Source: Irpex lacteus
Lineage: Eukaryota; Basidiomycota; Agaricomycetes; Polyporales; Irpicaceae
Direction: 5' to 3'
Assembly (NCBI GenBank): GCA_001986395.2
Contig: MQVO02000009.1
Location: 372,001-436,000, forward strand
Length of the DNA stretch: 64,000 nt
Shown: piece after piece, positions 1 through 15,000 of the stretch
How positions within the stretch are numbered: position 1 is the first letter of the stretch
Layout of the letters: each line of letters opens with the position of its first letter
Made by a program: the position numbers and the translations under genes
Notes under the pieces: model-generated
Databases searched by the model: none
What the model was told of the DNA's origin: nothing
Seen by the model: only the letters and a program-made list of their open reading frames with translations

Positions 1-2640
1 TGAGCTGCCTAGCCAGAACTTTGCTTTATGATAGACCGGTAGAGTGCGACATGGGAGGTCGAGATGGGCTGCGCGATCGTTTACTTGGGCTTTCGTGAGG
101 TGCGGATTAGAATGGCGGACAATGAACTCTGCGAGAGCATCCCGAAAGAGTGATGCGTGGTAGTCTCTGACTAGTTCTGTCAGAGGGACAGCCTTCCGAG
201 ATGGATGCTTGGTCATTATGAGCCGTGGTGGAGGCAGCGGGAACAACGGCTGCTTAGTCGGAGGGGGACAGCACCCGTTCTTGCGCCATTGGACCAACTT
301 TTCATGTTGGAGGATCTTCTCACGCCGCTCTAACCACCGTGTCATTTGCGGGAGTTCATTCCTATGATTTGTGGCATGGTACGCATCCTTCGCAAAGTCT
401 ATATGAAGGCGCTCAGTGTATTCCGTATTGAAATTGTCGGCCGAACCGAGAGACTTGATGAGGGCGACATAATGACTGGCGAAATGCAACTTTGGTAGCT
501 GCCAACTCTTTCGGATGCCTAGCTCAGTGAAAATAGCTTTGTTATCATGGAAACTCTGGAGAGCGTTGTGAAGGAGAATGAGGGAATCGGATGAATGGAC
601 CGGGTACTGAGCAAGATAGAGAAAGTCTAGCAAAGCACGCGTAGCCTTGACAAGACGTACAGGTGACTGTCCTCCTGGAAGTGGCATGTCGATTATGACT
701 CCGAGGATGATGCGGGCTAGATTGCTGTGTTCCTTGCCAGTTGGGCGTGAGAGATGGGTGAGACCTTTCCAGAAGTGGCGAACGCGAGAGTTTGGGGGCA
801 GAGACCGGCAGCGAGCGTCCAGCTCATCATGATCAAACGATTTCTTTATCCAGTTCACAAGGTGTTTGATCAAGCCTTGGTAGAGTTGGTGCAGAATATC
901 CGGGGGAATAGCGACGTAGATATCAGTGAACGGGAGATCTTCCCAATACGGATGAGGGATTAGCTTGATACCGGCCTCTTGGCAAGCACGGGCGAATTCG
1001 TTTGGATTGGTTTCATATGTGGCGAGCGCATCAAGGACTTTGCTGATGTCACGGAGGGGGTAGTCTAGGTCAAATCCTCCGAGTTCGTCGAAGGGCACAG
1101 TGCACCGAGGGCACTCGCCCATTTTGCAGCCCACAACAGCAATGTTTTCCATATAGTCACCCACATGTGCGGTGAAGATGGGGTGAACGCGACGAACAAC
1201 TCCGTCGCCACTGGACATGTGCAGCCCGTTCAGTCCAGCGTCGTGTAGAGGTCGCAATATCTCTCGCAGGGCAATGTGAAATATGTTTGCGACCATGCGC
1301 CGTTTCGCGGCCTGATTTGTAACGTGATCGAGACGAGTGGTGGGCAAGTATGCTAATAGGATTTGGGCTTGTTGTGACACCTTTCGGCGCAGCTCCTTCG
1401 GTATGTTACCAATAGTGAGGTAAACCGGATACATACTCTTGCCGCCAAAGAGCGTAACCTGAGTTTTGTCGGAGGCAATGATAATAGGAATGATGGTGGC
1501 ACCGGGACGTCTTGCCTCAAGTTTCTCCTGACCAACTACTATTAGCTTAGATATACATATATTGAATCTGTTTCTTACCTGCGTAGTCCACCACCACTTG
1601 CCAGTGTGCATATCGTGATAGAGACGAGTTTGTTGAGTCTCATCTGTGTAGTGTCGTTCGGGGGCAAACAGAAGGTACGGAGCAAAATCCTTCTCCGAGA
1701 ACAGAGCACGGACACAAGCAATGACATCTCGGTAATAGACGTCGAATTTCTCGCCGCTCAGCTCGATCTCTGCGCGTTGAAACCGTGGTCGACTAGACGG
1801 CAGCTGATTGTCGATGATACGGTTAAGCTCGCGTGAGTCCTTATATGAGAGTTCAAGCGCATCGCGAAGCTGTTGATACGTGAGTACTTTCAAACGTCGA
1901 ACTGCTACGGGTACTTACGCCAGGAATGCCTAGGAGATCAGATACCGCTGTCGAGCCCTGACCACGAAGTTTGGCCCATTTCGCGACCTTCCAGTCTATC
2001 TCAGACGCAAATGGAGAGTACGGATTACTCTGATAAAGCCCACGCGATCTATCTGCTCCCTCTAAGCCTCCCTCGAGAATAGGTGCTCCGGCAGTCCGAC
2101 GAGGAAATCGCTCCACGAAGATCTTCTGTCGCAAGGAGTCCTCAACGGCGTCCCTTCCTACACCGAGTGATGTTCGCTCTTGCGTGTTGTCTTGTCCTTC
2201 CTCGCTGTCGGTATCCATGGATTGCGAACCTCTGTGACATTCAGTATGAAAATGACATCAGACAGAGTAAACAACAGCCCAGCTCACCGATCTGATAACT
2301 CTGCGTCATCCATTCCCTCGTTGAATGCCTCTTCGAACTCTCCAAAATCCCACCCGGGTAAGTCAGCAGGGCCATAGTGTTCACCGAAGAAGTCGCCAGT
2401 GAATATTTGAGGCGGGCTTGCAGGCCTGTCGTTGTCGTTGTCATTGTCGTAGTCATCCAAGGGCTCGTGGTGAGAATGCTCGGTGAAATTTGCAGCCAGT
2501 CGTTGTGGGTGTTCTTCGAGCTCTTGTAGGGTTTCTCTGCAGCGTGGATGTTTAGCTTGTCGGAGATGACTCATGAGGCCCCTGCCAGCAACGAAATAAT
2601 TTTTGCAACCTGTGCATTGGACCTTGTGTACTGCCTGCAT
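1..2640 (-). CDS. Plavaka-type DDE transposase, 3' end beyond the window
   Basis: The minus-strand gene starts at the ATG at 2638-2640 and reads to the left edge without an obvious break, so its C-terminus lies outside the window. The N-terminus has a C2H2-like finger (CTGCKNYFVAGRGLMSHLRQ, then H and C). It is followed by an acidic linker, and then by motifs I recognise from Agaricomycete Plavaka transposases: SPFASEIDWKVAKWAKLRG, PRFQR, YYRDVIACVRALF, LFAPERHYTD, LYHDMHTGKWWW, LLAYLPTTRL, SSGDGVVRRVHPIF and GECPRCTVP. At the left edge the reading frame still encodes YHKAKFWLGS. Short introns are visible near 1520-1578, 1870-1918 and 2236-2288. Plavaka elements are cut-and-paste DNA transposons of the CACTA-related group. 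The open frame suggests a young or active copy. Terminal inverted repeats could not be located. Confidence 0.85.
1..2640 (-). mobile_element. Plavaka DNA transposon (partial, left side outside window)
   Basis: The extent covers only the transposase gene, because neither terminal repeat nor target-site duplication was identified. The 5' end of the element should lie somewhere to the right of 2640 and before the GH76 relic. Confidence 0.6.
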
Positions 2641-3307
2641 GATGACTTATGTGATAGCGATGCGATAGTAAAAGGTGTAAGATAATTAATGATGAGACTC
2701 ATAAATATGTGAGATGTGTGTACTGAGAAGAGACCAGCAGAGACGTCGTGGCAAACAGCGCCAATTTCGGCAATGGCCGGTCGACACTTTGCGCTGTGCT
2801 GGCAGCTCAGGCTTGCGACGTTCACGCTCACACTACCACTATGTTTCCCTGTCTGCCTTCTACATACCTCTTCATTGCCTCTCCCACCATACATCGACCA
2901 CAATGCTAATTCAAGGGAACCGTGATAACAAAGGTAGAGGTAGAGCCATTCTTACCACTGGCATCGTGCATCGTGCTGACGAAACTGATGCAGGACATGA
3001 ACAAGCGGCCCAGCTTCAAGACGAAAGCACTCGAAGTCCAGAGTACTATCCCTAATGCTTTTTAAGAGTAATCTCAGAGCTTTATCGTGAGTACTACATC
3101 TTCTCAACCCTCCAACGACTGACAATTCACTGATTAGCCCAACAGCTCTCTCGTCTCCCTCTTCTCAACATCCGAACTTCTTTCTAGGTCATTGATACGC
3201 ATCCTTGGTCCCTCCGCCTCCTCCCTTTCTCAATGATACCTGTCCTAACATTCGCCGGTACACGGACATCGAGATGACGTACCGTGTCGGACACGTTGAA
3301 TAGCCCA
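2641..3307. other. Intergenic, no gene recognised
   Basis: Short open frames occur on both strands, but none shows a recognisable domain. The stretch probably contains the right end of the Plavaka element and possibly fully decayed 5' exons of the GH76-like relic. Confidence 0.4.
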
Positions 3308-5026
3308 ATGATGAGTGCATTTTCCGGAGCACACAGTAAGTCTTGGTTCAGCGAGCACTTGTGCTGTGGTGTCTGGGAGCGCAGGTGCTGATGCTCATGT
3401 TATTTTAGCGGAATAGAAGCGGTATCATGAGTAGAGGTGCAGTACTCAACGGCATGGTCGGAGGTAAGTGATGTTGTGAACGTTTCCGATCGTCATTGAC
3501 ATGTCTCCACAGACTCAATCTCAACAAGATATCTTTACATCGTGCATATCGCTGAACATGATGCTGACAACCTGTTCATAGAACTTTAATGTCGTAAGTT
3601 GGCCTGCCACCCTCACGAGATACCGAAGGTGACATCCATTCCAGACTCTCCGCTCGTTTATACGAACAGACGAAAGATCCGAAATACCAAGAGGCTGCAG
3701 AGCTCTCCGCTGAGCTTATCTAGAATCATCTTTACAATGGCATTATCATTGAGGACACCGTCTCTTTGGCCGATTGCAACTTGATCAACCTCTCGATCAC
3801 CTACAATTCAGGCTTCCCGCTCGATGGCTACGCTGTCCTTGCATCCACGAACAACTCGTGGACACTGTTGTAAGTATAACAGCAAGCCCTTGCAAAAGCG
3901 ACCTGTGCTGATTGTATCTTCAAGCGTAAACCAGCTCGTTTCCAGTGTAACTCCATTCTCCACATGGACTCGCGGTACCAGTGGAATCAACTACGAAGGT
4001 AAATCTTTGCTGCTGTTACGGACACTGCATGGATGCTGATGGCGATTGTTTTTCAGGATCCGACAATCCAACTGACGTGAACGGCATGTGGCCCAAGAGT
4101 ATGTGTGACTGCTCGTGCTTGATCCTGTCAACAATACTGACAGACCTCGTAGGTGTGCTGATGCGGGCTTTGTGGGAGATGTGGTATCAAAGTACCAACG
4201 GATCGGCCGTCAACACGTATATTGAAAGCTATTTGACAGTGCAGGTGAGCTAATTCTTGTTCGTGTCGTCTTAGATCAGGAGCTGACTAGTATGCGTAGT
4301 GGAATGCTCTTGTTGACCTTGCATCCGTGAGCGGAGCGAATATCTATAGTTCTACGTGGGAAGGTCCAAAGCCTACAAGCAAGAGCTCGGTCATCCAAAT
4401 GAGCGTTCTCGATGTGCTCAATGCCGCTGTGTCCTTCGTACCTCCGGCCTCTTCGAGTAACAGGTAAGCTGATCTGATTGTGTGAATCTGCTAGTAGTAC
4501 TGATTTTGTCCCAAGTACCTCCACTTTTTCTGGTGCTACGCCTTCACAAATAGGTGGCAGTGGCTCTGACAATGCCGTCGAACACAAGTCATCCCACACT
4601 GGCGCAATCGTCGGTGGTGTTGTTGGAGGCATCACATTCCTCGCCATAGTCCTCGCCTCCCTCTTCTTCTTCTGCAGACGTCGTAAATCTCAACAGGCTC
4701 AGTACGACGGGCCTGATATCTTGGAGACTGCTGCTGCTCCTTATATCATCGCACCTCCGGTGGCTTCAAGCTTAGTCGCGCAGTTCCACAACTCCAGTGC
4801 GCTTTCAGAATTGGTAGTGTTCTCCGTGCCTTACCAACCTGTCACTACGTCTGAGTTGCGCTCCCAAATCGACGAGAAGTTGTCAACCGTGCCGACCGTC
4901 CTCTCCCCGACATCGGACCTGTCCTCTCACCTTCTTCCTTGTCTGCATCATTTTCTATCTCCTGCACCACCGTTTTCTTATTTCCGCTGTTTATCATATT
5001 CCACTGGGCGTGATTGCAGAGGATGA
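3308..5026 (+). pseudogene. GH76-like membrane-anchored glycosidase, disrupted
   Basis: Spliced reading gives pieces typical of the basidiomycete GH76-like (alpha-1,6-mannanase-type, six-hairpin) family: LSARLYEQTKDPKYQEAAEL, NHLYNG, ITYNSGFPLDGYAVLAS, ALWEMWYQS, YIESYLTVQ, WNALVDLASVSG and SVLDVLNAAV. A Ser/Thr-rich stalk follows, then one membrane segment near 4600-4675 (GAIVGGVVGG...LFFFC) ending in RRRK. Such proteins are thought to act at the cell surface on mannan or GPI-linked wall glycans. A TAG stop at 3721-3723 lies inside a well-matching exon (AELSAELI, stop, NHLYNG). Exons upstream of about 3600 match the family poorly. The 5' limit is uncertain. Either a decayed gene or a single nonsense allele would fit. 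Confidence 0.6.
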
Positions 5027-6108
5027 TGCTGAACCGAACTTGTGGTTCTACACGTGCAATGCCTTCACAACCTCATTTCCATCTCATCTTGACTTTATTT
5101 TCATGTACCCACACACACGGCGATCCAATTGGCTCCGGCCTCATCTCCCACAAAATCACAGCCCTTCCCCTGCTCCTGCTGCCTGCCTTTGTGGATCTTG
5201 CCCTCTGGGTGTGGTTCAACCGCTTTCGTTATGTTTCGTGTCCTACTCCCTCGTCTATCTTCTTTTGATGTCCAAAGCATTGTGTCATCCCTCTGCCCCA
5301 TGGCCGGCCATTTCATCAACCCGGGAGCGTAGATCACGGCCTTCATGCTGTTACGCATGTCCGCGTAGCAAGAATGGTCTGTGCTCTTCTTTGTCGATAT
5401 CTTGCGTTCTTTGGTGTAAGCTGAAATTATTTGTGCACCGAATCATTCAATAGAAAGAGCCCTGAGCACAGATCTCTACAGATGCTGCGCGTAGGCGTAA
5501 CCTTCAGACGGGATAAGGATGACACAGTTCCGTTTGGATCGGGTGCTCTCGCCTATCCAAGTAGCTTCGCCTGCAGGCTGCTGGCGAGCTCAGCAGTAGA
5601 GCATACAATGGTGAAGTACGGACAGGTCTCATGTCTAGAGCACTACATGTCACTAACTTCAACCAGGTCGGCTTTAGCAAACACACCAAGAGCCTATGGT
5701 GTATGGCAAAAAAACCCAAGCAATGGTAGGCTGTTCTGTCAGTCTCAAGCTCCCTTACTTTATCGACAACATCATCGCTCGTCGCGAGTCGGCAAATATC
5801 AGCCAAGAAAAGTCATCATCGGTATCAACAAAAGTATCCGCGAGCTTCTTCTCGTCCACGATCAAGCCTCACTAGCTAGCCGTCGGACTGCTATCGCCGT
5901 CTCATAGGTGAGTAGTTAACTTCTATGCTAGTTTTCACTGTCGCTTACCTCAATTATCGGATCTTATCCGGGGTTGTGCTTCATTTTTTGTTTTCGCTCC
6001 GACTCACAAAGTACATTGTGAGTATATAAGTTCGTGACAGTTCCCTCTCGCTGCTCCTCTCAGAGCTTCTCAGTTCACTAGAGTCACTACTGTTCTACGC
6101 ACTCAGCA
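5027..6108. other. Intergenic, with promoter of the next gene
   Basis: Open frames up to 158 codons occur here but show no family motif. The right end holds a TATA-like box and the leader of the DUF6532-like gene. Confidence 0.4.
6023..6030 (+). promoter_or_regulatory. TATA-like box
   Basis: TATATAAG lies 79 bp upstream of the ATG at 6109, a normal distance for a fungal core promoter. A pyrimidine-rich stretch follows before the start codon. Confidence 0.45.
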
Positions 6109-8680
6109 ATGTCGCCTCGTACCTCCTCCAACTTTCTTCCTCGTTCCCCCGCAAGTGTTGCGCTCACTGCAGCACAGAGGGCGGCGATTACACGCAAAGC
6201 CAACAGGGAGGCTCAACGCCTTCGTGATGAGGCTCTGGTCACAGAGAGTCTCAACCGAGGTAGTCATTGTCTTCGTTCACTTTTGACACCTAATCTAACC
6301 AATTGTTCAAGGTGAACGTGGCGCAATGACCAAGGCTAAGGAGAAAAAAGGTTAGACTAATGGTATCTATGGATTGGGTCGTGCTAAAATAATATGCCAG
6401 TGTGGATGGACGAAAATTCGAAGAAGCGTCGTCGCAAGGACAGCGAGATAGAGCATCCTCCGGTGGTCATCAAGCAAACACGGAAGCGGGCCAAGGGTGG
6501 GAGGAGTTCTCTTTTGTATCTCACACTAACAGCTAACACATCGCATGTAACCTTCCAGTACTTCTGTCTTCTGCGCCCAAGTATGATGACGTCGAAGATG
6601 ACATCCCAGCAAGTGGTGTCTTGCTGCCGCGTTCCAAGAGAGCCACCACAGCTCGTGGGTTAGCTATGAACTCCGAGAAGAAAGGAGAGGAGTCCGCAGC
6701 ACAGCCTCATGGCGATCAAGGGCGTACTCGCGAGAGCCAAGACCGTGTGGGCTTAGCTGCTCATGTTGTTGGGCCTTCTGATCCCGACAATGATAACGAG
6801 CCTGGGTATGCCACGGATAGAGACCAAGAGGATCCTCGAGCGCACGACAGTGGCTCCGAGTTGGACATTGATCCTGAGCCTGAGGAAGACGAGTACGATG
6901 AAACTGCCTATGACGTGAGTATTCGGCATATTGCCTTTAATATCGTTGAGCTCATAGTTCTTGAATCCCAGCAACCAAGATGGACTCCCGTTAGAGACCT
7001 CGACGAACCGGAGGACGAACTGGTTTGTAGCCAGCAAGTTGACGATACTCAGACAGTATGTGATAGCGATCCGGAACTCGAATACGTGCGGGCGCACGGT
7101 TTGACTGCGCTCACACGCCTGAAGGTACGTATGCGGATTGAGGTATGCCTGTGTCATGCTAATAGTTGTATAGAGCTATGCAGATGTGTCTCAGTTATTT
7201 GAAACAGATGAGGGCGTCACGGACGCGCGAGCCACTGGTTCCAAGGTATCGACTGTTTCCCATTCACACCTTATCTATCACTAAGCTGTTTGACGTAGGT
7301 CTCTAAACGGGAACAGAAGCGCCGGTCTGAGGTAAGCAGATTACAGCGGTACCAGTAGTTCTTATTTATAACTGAGAAATGATAGGAGGCAACGTGGCAA
7401 GGCCCCAATGCAATCAAGGCCAATCCTGCGAAAAGCGCAAATGAACAAGCCCGCGGTGCGCGTGTGAGTGGGGGTCAGCAGGCACAAAAAGCTGTGCCTT
7501 TGCCGTCCGAGTCTGCTCAACCCACTCATCCATCCCAGCGGAATGCTTCCACAACCGCCTGGTCAGCTTTGACAGCGATTGCTGTCACATCACACGGTAA
7601 TCTGGCTCTCAATCAGTCTAGTGCTGACGTCCGCAAGGTGTTTCATCGCGCGGAAGAGGAGATGAAACTGAGCGTCGTCACTCAAAACGCATATGAAGAT
7701 ATCGACGCACGCAGTAAGATTCGGTTCTTGACGAATACTCTTGCGCGGGCAGCATGGAATTCGGAATGCCCTGAAATCGACAATCGTCTCCGTGAAGATA
7801 GTGGTTATGCGCGTGTTCTGGTGGAGGCGGTAAGTGGCTCCATCTGGACCATCTTAAACCATTTCCTTGACTGATAGATCTTAAGCTTTCCACTCGCATG
7901 AGTCAATTCCGGGGCAGGTTCAGAACTTCGGCAGCAGCGAGGGTAGCAGCATATTTCGGCCTGAACAACGGCAGCGGGGACCTTGCCAGACGTGTTGAAG
8001 ACCTTCTCGCAAAGAAAAGATATATCTACCCGGTGGGATTGTCGGTGAGTAAAAAAAACCAGTTCTACTGTCATTATGCCGGCGCTCAGTATACACATAT
8101 ATTGCTAGGAGAACGCGGCTCGAGCTCGCCCTTATGAGAACAACATCCTTACTGAGGTTGTACAGGATGTCCTCATCACTCGGAACCGCGACTTCATCAA
8201 AGACAATGTGGACATGTTCAAGGTGAACTGGCAGGGTGATAAGCTCCTCGAGCTTCCCGTCCCTGTCATTGCGCTATCGGCAACTGCGGTATGGCATGCC
8301 TTTCCCTACACCGGCTGCTTATTGACGGCGATGCTCACATGACTGCTAGGTTCATGCGGCTTTGCTCAACTACCGGGCTAGCAAGGGTTCACAGTCGACG
8401 GAGTTCTCGGCAGACCAATATTCAGCTATCTATGACACACATGTGACTGTTCTCCGCGCTATACAGGAGCAGAGGCCCGGGGCTTATCACCGGCTTTTGA
8501 AGAAGCTATTTGAGGATGTGGTGTAAGTTTCGATTGTTGTTTCCGTGCCTCTGCCATGCTCAATGCGGAATCTACATGTCCAGTGGATCTAGCACATCTG
8601 TTACCACCAGAGCCGACGCAAATGAAGTTCTCGAAGACCTCGACTTCGACAACTTGGATGCGGATGTCTTGAACGCGTAA
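6109..8680 (+). CDS. DUF6532-like Agaricomycete protein
   Basis: The ATG at 6109 opens a multi-exon gene that ends at TAA 8678-8680. The N-terminal part is basic (MSPRTSSNFLPRSP, then KKRRRKD and KRAKGG, which look like nuclear localisation signals). The middle is acidic and disordered (EPEEDEYDE). The C-terminal globular region carries FHRAEEEMKLSVVTQNAYED, RVEDLLAKKRYIYPVGLS, NNILTEVVQDVLITRNRDF and HRLLKKLFEDV, then a short acidic tail (EDLDFDNLDADVLNA). This layout and the YIYP core resemble DUF6532, a family expanded in mushroom fungi and with no established function. At least eight short introns are needed. I infer a nuclear protein from the basic clusters, but the role is unknown. Confidence 0.6.
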
Positions 8681-9003
8681 AGCGCAATAGCCTGCTCTCA
8701 CCTTTCTCTATCTTAGCTACTCTCCGCTTCAATCTACGTAATTACTGCAGTTGTCCCAGCTTTGTATGCCGTTGCCAGCCATGCTTCGAATATATGCTAC
8801 GTTTGCCCTATTGCCAGCTACCGTCGACTATTTTTCACTGTGTGAGCCATATTATTATGATAACATGACACTACGGTAGAGTTGATAATCCCTAATCAAC
8901 ATGAATAACGGCTGATACCAAAGGACACCTTAATAATTGAAGGCTACCTAGTGCTATCAGCTAGCATATCTATATAGTACTTCGGTGCTCTATAATATGC
9001 CTT
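8681..9003. other. AT-rich intergenic between convergent genes
   Basis: This is an AT-rich stretch between the DUF6532-like gene and the truncated F-box gene. It sits where the rest of the F-box gene would be expected, and nothing coding is recognised. Confidence 0.4.
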
Positions 9004-9543
9004 TTATGATCTATTTAGCTGGGAAGGTTTTTCCTGCTGATATTGTAGGTCGAGATACCTGAGCGTATCACAGGATGTAAGAGCGAGCCAATTTGTTAAC
9101 ACCGACACCGTCTGTATGGGAGATCCAGAGGACGTGGCAAGCTTCAAACGTCCAACGGCTCTATCAGTGGCCAGGACCGTTGTGCGTCGTAACATGATAC
9201 CACCGGTGCCTGAGGAGCTCGCATAGATATCGAGAGGGATCCCATTGGCCCGTTCTGCCATCTCGGCCGCCAATTCCGGAATCTCCATGATAGGGCTCCG
9301 CCATAATTGTGGATCGTTCAGCGCAAGCTCCCTCCAGTGATGACACACTTGAGAGAACGCTAAGCACTTGTTTTCTGGCCCTGGTGCGATGAGACGGAAG
9401 ACCAAACCGAGAACTTCGGGAGGCAGTCTGGAGATCGGGATGAGGGTGTTTCTGTGTATGAGGAGGCCTCGCTGACGTTCCACGATGCGTTTCAACTCTT
9501 GGTCGACATCTTCAACTTGTTGGAAGGCTGAATAGTCGTCCAT
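9004..9543 (-). CDS. F-box protein, C-terminally truncated paralog
   Basis: The start ATG is at 9541-9543. Residues 1-35 form a short coiled segment (VEDVDQELKRIVERQRG), followed by an F-box (SRLPPEVLGLVFRL, then CLAFSQVCHHWRELAL and DPQLWRSPI). It closely parallels the full-length F-box protein at 57772-59367, with the same segment order. Here the frame stops after about 179 residues, before the leucine-rich half that normally binds substrate. F-box proteins recruit targets to SCF ubiquitin ligases through Skp1. This copy could still bind Skp1, but it is probably a truncated relic cut at the AT-rich stretch below 9004. Confidence 0.6.
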   Translation of the reverse strand: MDDYSAFQQVEDVDQELKRIVERQRGLLIHRNTLIPISRLPPEVLGLVFRLIAPGPENKCLAFSQVCHHWRELALNDPQLWRSPIMEIPELAAEMAERANGIPLDIYASSSGTGGIMLRRTTVLATDRAVGRLKLATSSGSPIQTVSVLTNWLALTSCDTLRYLDLQYQQEKPSQLNRS

Positions 9544-10056
9544 AGTGAGCTACGCACAGTTTTCATCAGCTTCATATAGGTGGTCCAAACTTAAGCATAG
9601 CTTACCTTTGCAGTAGATATCCTCATCCTGTCCGAAGCGTATGGAGATACTGGTAAGTGATAGTGTGCCGGTTCGGTGCTGGTCACTAACCCCACTGTCG
9701 AACGGTAGCCTCTTTATGTGAGTTCTTGGTCACCGACACACCTTTGTGCGGGTTCAATTTAGCTGCCGGATATCCGTTCGTCAGTGTTGCTGGATGTATA
9801 TGTAAAAGTTCGAGGACATGGACCATGGTTGCGTTTCAAGTCTGCACCGTGACAACGTCACCGCGGCAGTGAGTAGCAATTGGCGCTGGTACAGAAGGCC
9901 GCGAAGATATATACATCGAAATCCAGCACTTCACGGCACGGCACGACCAAGATAGAGGATTTGACATCACGTTGATTGTATGGTTACTAGGTTTACACTG
10001 TATTACATCTTTTGTTTTCTTTCTTTAACTTTTACTGCGCCACGAAGGTTGTTTGT
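9544..10056. other. Intergenic, no gene recognised
   Basis: This contains the upstream region of the truncated F-box gene and the 3' flank of HEM2. No coding or RNA gene signature was seen. Confidence 0.4.
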
Positions 10057-12091
<2,035 letters not shown>

Positions 12092-15000
12092 ATGTCGTTC
12101 CCACCTCACGATCGTAAGTAATCACTCCGTGAATGCGAGTTTTGCTCGTCTGACTTAACATTATGTTTAGTAACAACTCCCTTCAACTTTGCGAAGGAGG
12201 AGGAAAAGGTTATCCAATACTGGAGAGAAATCGATGCCTTCCAAACGAGCTTGAAGCTCTCAGAAGGCCGTCCAGAGTTCACCTTCTACGATGGCCCTCC
12301 CTTCGCCACTGGATTGCCCCACTATGGTCATTTGCTTGCTGGGACTATCAAAGTGCGTAGCCCTGAAGACCTTAATGAATCATCATGACTCATCTAGAGC
12401 ATCTAGGATATTGTTACAAGGCATGCACACGTTAGCGGGCACCATGTTACACGTCGGTTCGGCTGGGACACTCATGGTCTTCCCGTCGAGCACGAAATCG
12501 ACAAGAAACTCGGTATCACCGGAAGAGATGATGTGATGAAGATGGGCATCGCAAAGTACAACGAGGAGTGCCGCGCGATTGTCATGCGTTATTCGTCTGA
12601 ATGGCGATCGACGGTCGAGCGTATGGGTCGCTGGATCGACTTCGATAATGACTACAAAACTCTCAACACCTCGTTCATGGAGAGTGTCTGGTGGGCATTC
12701 AGCGAACTGTTCAAAAAGGGGCTAGTGTATCGTGGACAGAGGGTTATGCCCTACTCTACCGGATGTTTGACGCCATTATCAAATTTTGAGGCTGGCCAAA
12801 ACTACAAGGATGTCAACGATCCTGCAGGTGAGTATCCTTAGCGCGTGATTATTTACCCGATCTAACAGCAAAATAGTCACTGTTGCATTCCCTCTCGTTG
12901 ACGATCCGAAAACCTCCCTCCTCGCATGGACGACGACCCCGTGGACGCTCCCTTCCAACCTTGCTCTCTGTGTTCATCCCGACTTCACCTACGTCAAAAT
13001 ACACGACGAACAACACGACCAGAACTTCATCCTTCATGAGGGTCTCCTCAAAACCCTCTATAAAGACCCTAAGAAGGCCAAATTCAAGAAGCTCGGGACG
13101 TTCAAAGGCTCAGACCTGAAAGGCTGGAGATATGTTCCGCTCTTCGAGTACTTCACGGAGCAGGTATGGCTTACTATAATATTTTCAGTCGTTGGACGTG
13201 AACTAATGTTCTTTATAGTACGAAGATAGGGCTTTCCGTGTCGTAAATGATACGTACGTTACCGCAGAGGATGGTACTGGTATCGTACATCAAGCACCAG
13301 CCTTCGGTGAGGACGATCATCGAGTCGCCATCCAGAATGGCATCTTGCGCGCCGACGAGATGCCTCCCTGTCCTATCGACGACTCAGGCTGCTTTACGCA
13401 AGAAGTACATGATTTCGTCGGTCAGCATGTCAAGGTTCGTTTGTAATCCATCTTGTCGAAATAATATGCGTTGACATGACTTCTTTAGGCTGCAGATAAG
13501 GAGATCCAGAAGGTCCTCAAGGCGAAGGGCAGACTAATTGTTCAATCGACTATTAATCACTCGTACCCCTTCTGCTGGAGGTAAACTCTTACATTCTCCG
13601 CGAAGTATCTCGTACTCATATCTCTTATCACCAGGTCTGGAACACCTCTCATCTACCGTGCCATTCCATCGTGGTTCGTCCGGGTGACGCCTGTAGTCGA
13701 CGAACTTGTTGCAAACAACAAAGAGACGCGATGGTCAGCTTATCCATTTTCTCACAAATCGGTCCTGATTTAATTCAAAATCATCCATATAGGGTTCCTC
13801 AAAACGTTGGTGACAATCGATTCGGGAATTGGCTCGCGAACGCACGAGACTGGAATATCTCAAGAAACCGTTATTGGGGAACACCCATCCCCTTGTGGGT
13901 CAGTGACGACTACGAGGAGATTGTAGCCGTCGGATCTGTTGAGGAATTGGAACGGTTATCTGGAGTGAAGGGTATCACTGATTTGCACCGAGACAAGATA
14001 GATCACATCACCATTCCGTCGAAAGAAGGCAAAGGGAATCTGAAACGTGTAGAAGAGGTGTTTGATTGTTGGTTCGAGTCAGGAAGGTGAGTGCGCGCGT
14101 TGGGCATTGGCAATTTTGAAACTGACGACGTACGGTAGTATGCCCTATGCTCAGCAACACTACCCCTTCGAGAAGAAGGAGGAGTTCACACGCGAGCTGT
14201 TCCCCGCCGACTTCATCTGCGAGGGTATCGATCAGACAAGAGGTGAATAACATACATATGAGAACTTTGTGTCGCATCGCTAATCGTGCGGTATCTTAGG
14301 TTGGTTCTACACACTCCTCGTTCTGTCTACCCATCTATTCGGCAAAGCCCCATGGAAGAACGTCATCGTTACTGGTCTCGTACTCGCCGCGTAAGTTGAC
14401 ATATCGAGTTTGTTCTCCTGTCTCTTGTGCTGACCTAGTGCTAGTGATGGAAAGAAGATGAGCAAGAGTCTCAAGAACTACCCCGATCCCAACGTCGTCA
14501 TTGACAGCTACGGCGCCGACGCCACAAGGTACGGACTTCATCCTTTTCATAGCGATATCTATTTTAACCACAATACAGAATGTTCCTCGTCAACTCCCCC
14601 ATCGTCCGCGGCGACAACCTCCGTTTCCGCGAAGAAGGCGTTCGAGAAGTCGTCTCACGCGTCCTCCTCCCCTGGCTCAACTCCTTCCGCTTCTTCCTCG
14701 GGCAAGTCGCGCTTCACAGGAAAACTGGCCTGTTCGACTTCAAGTACAACCCGCACGCGCCTGTCTCGAATAATGTCATGGATCGTTGGATCCTTGCGCG
14801 GTGCCAGTCACTCATCAAGCTCGTTAATGAGGAGATGGCTGCGTATAGGCTGTATACTATCATCCCGCGCTTGCTGGATCTTATTGATGAGCTTACGAAC
14901 TGGTATATCCGGTTTAACCGTCGTCGATTGAAGGGCGAGGATGGAAAGGAGGATACCCAAGCTGCGCTGAACACGCTGTTTGAGACGCTGTTCACCCTGT

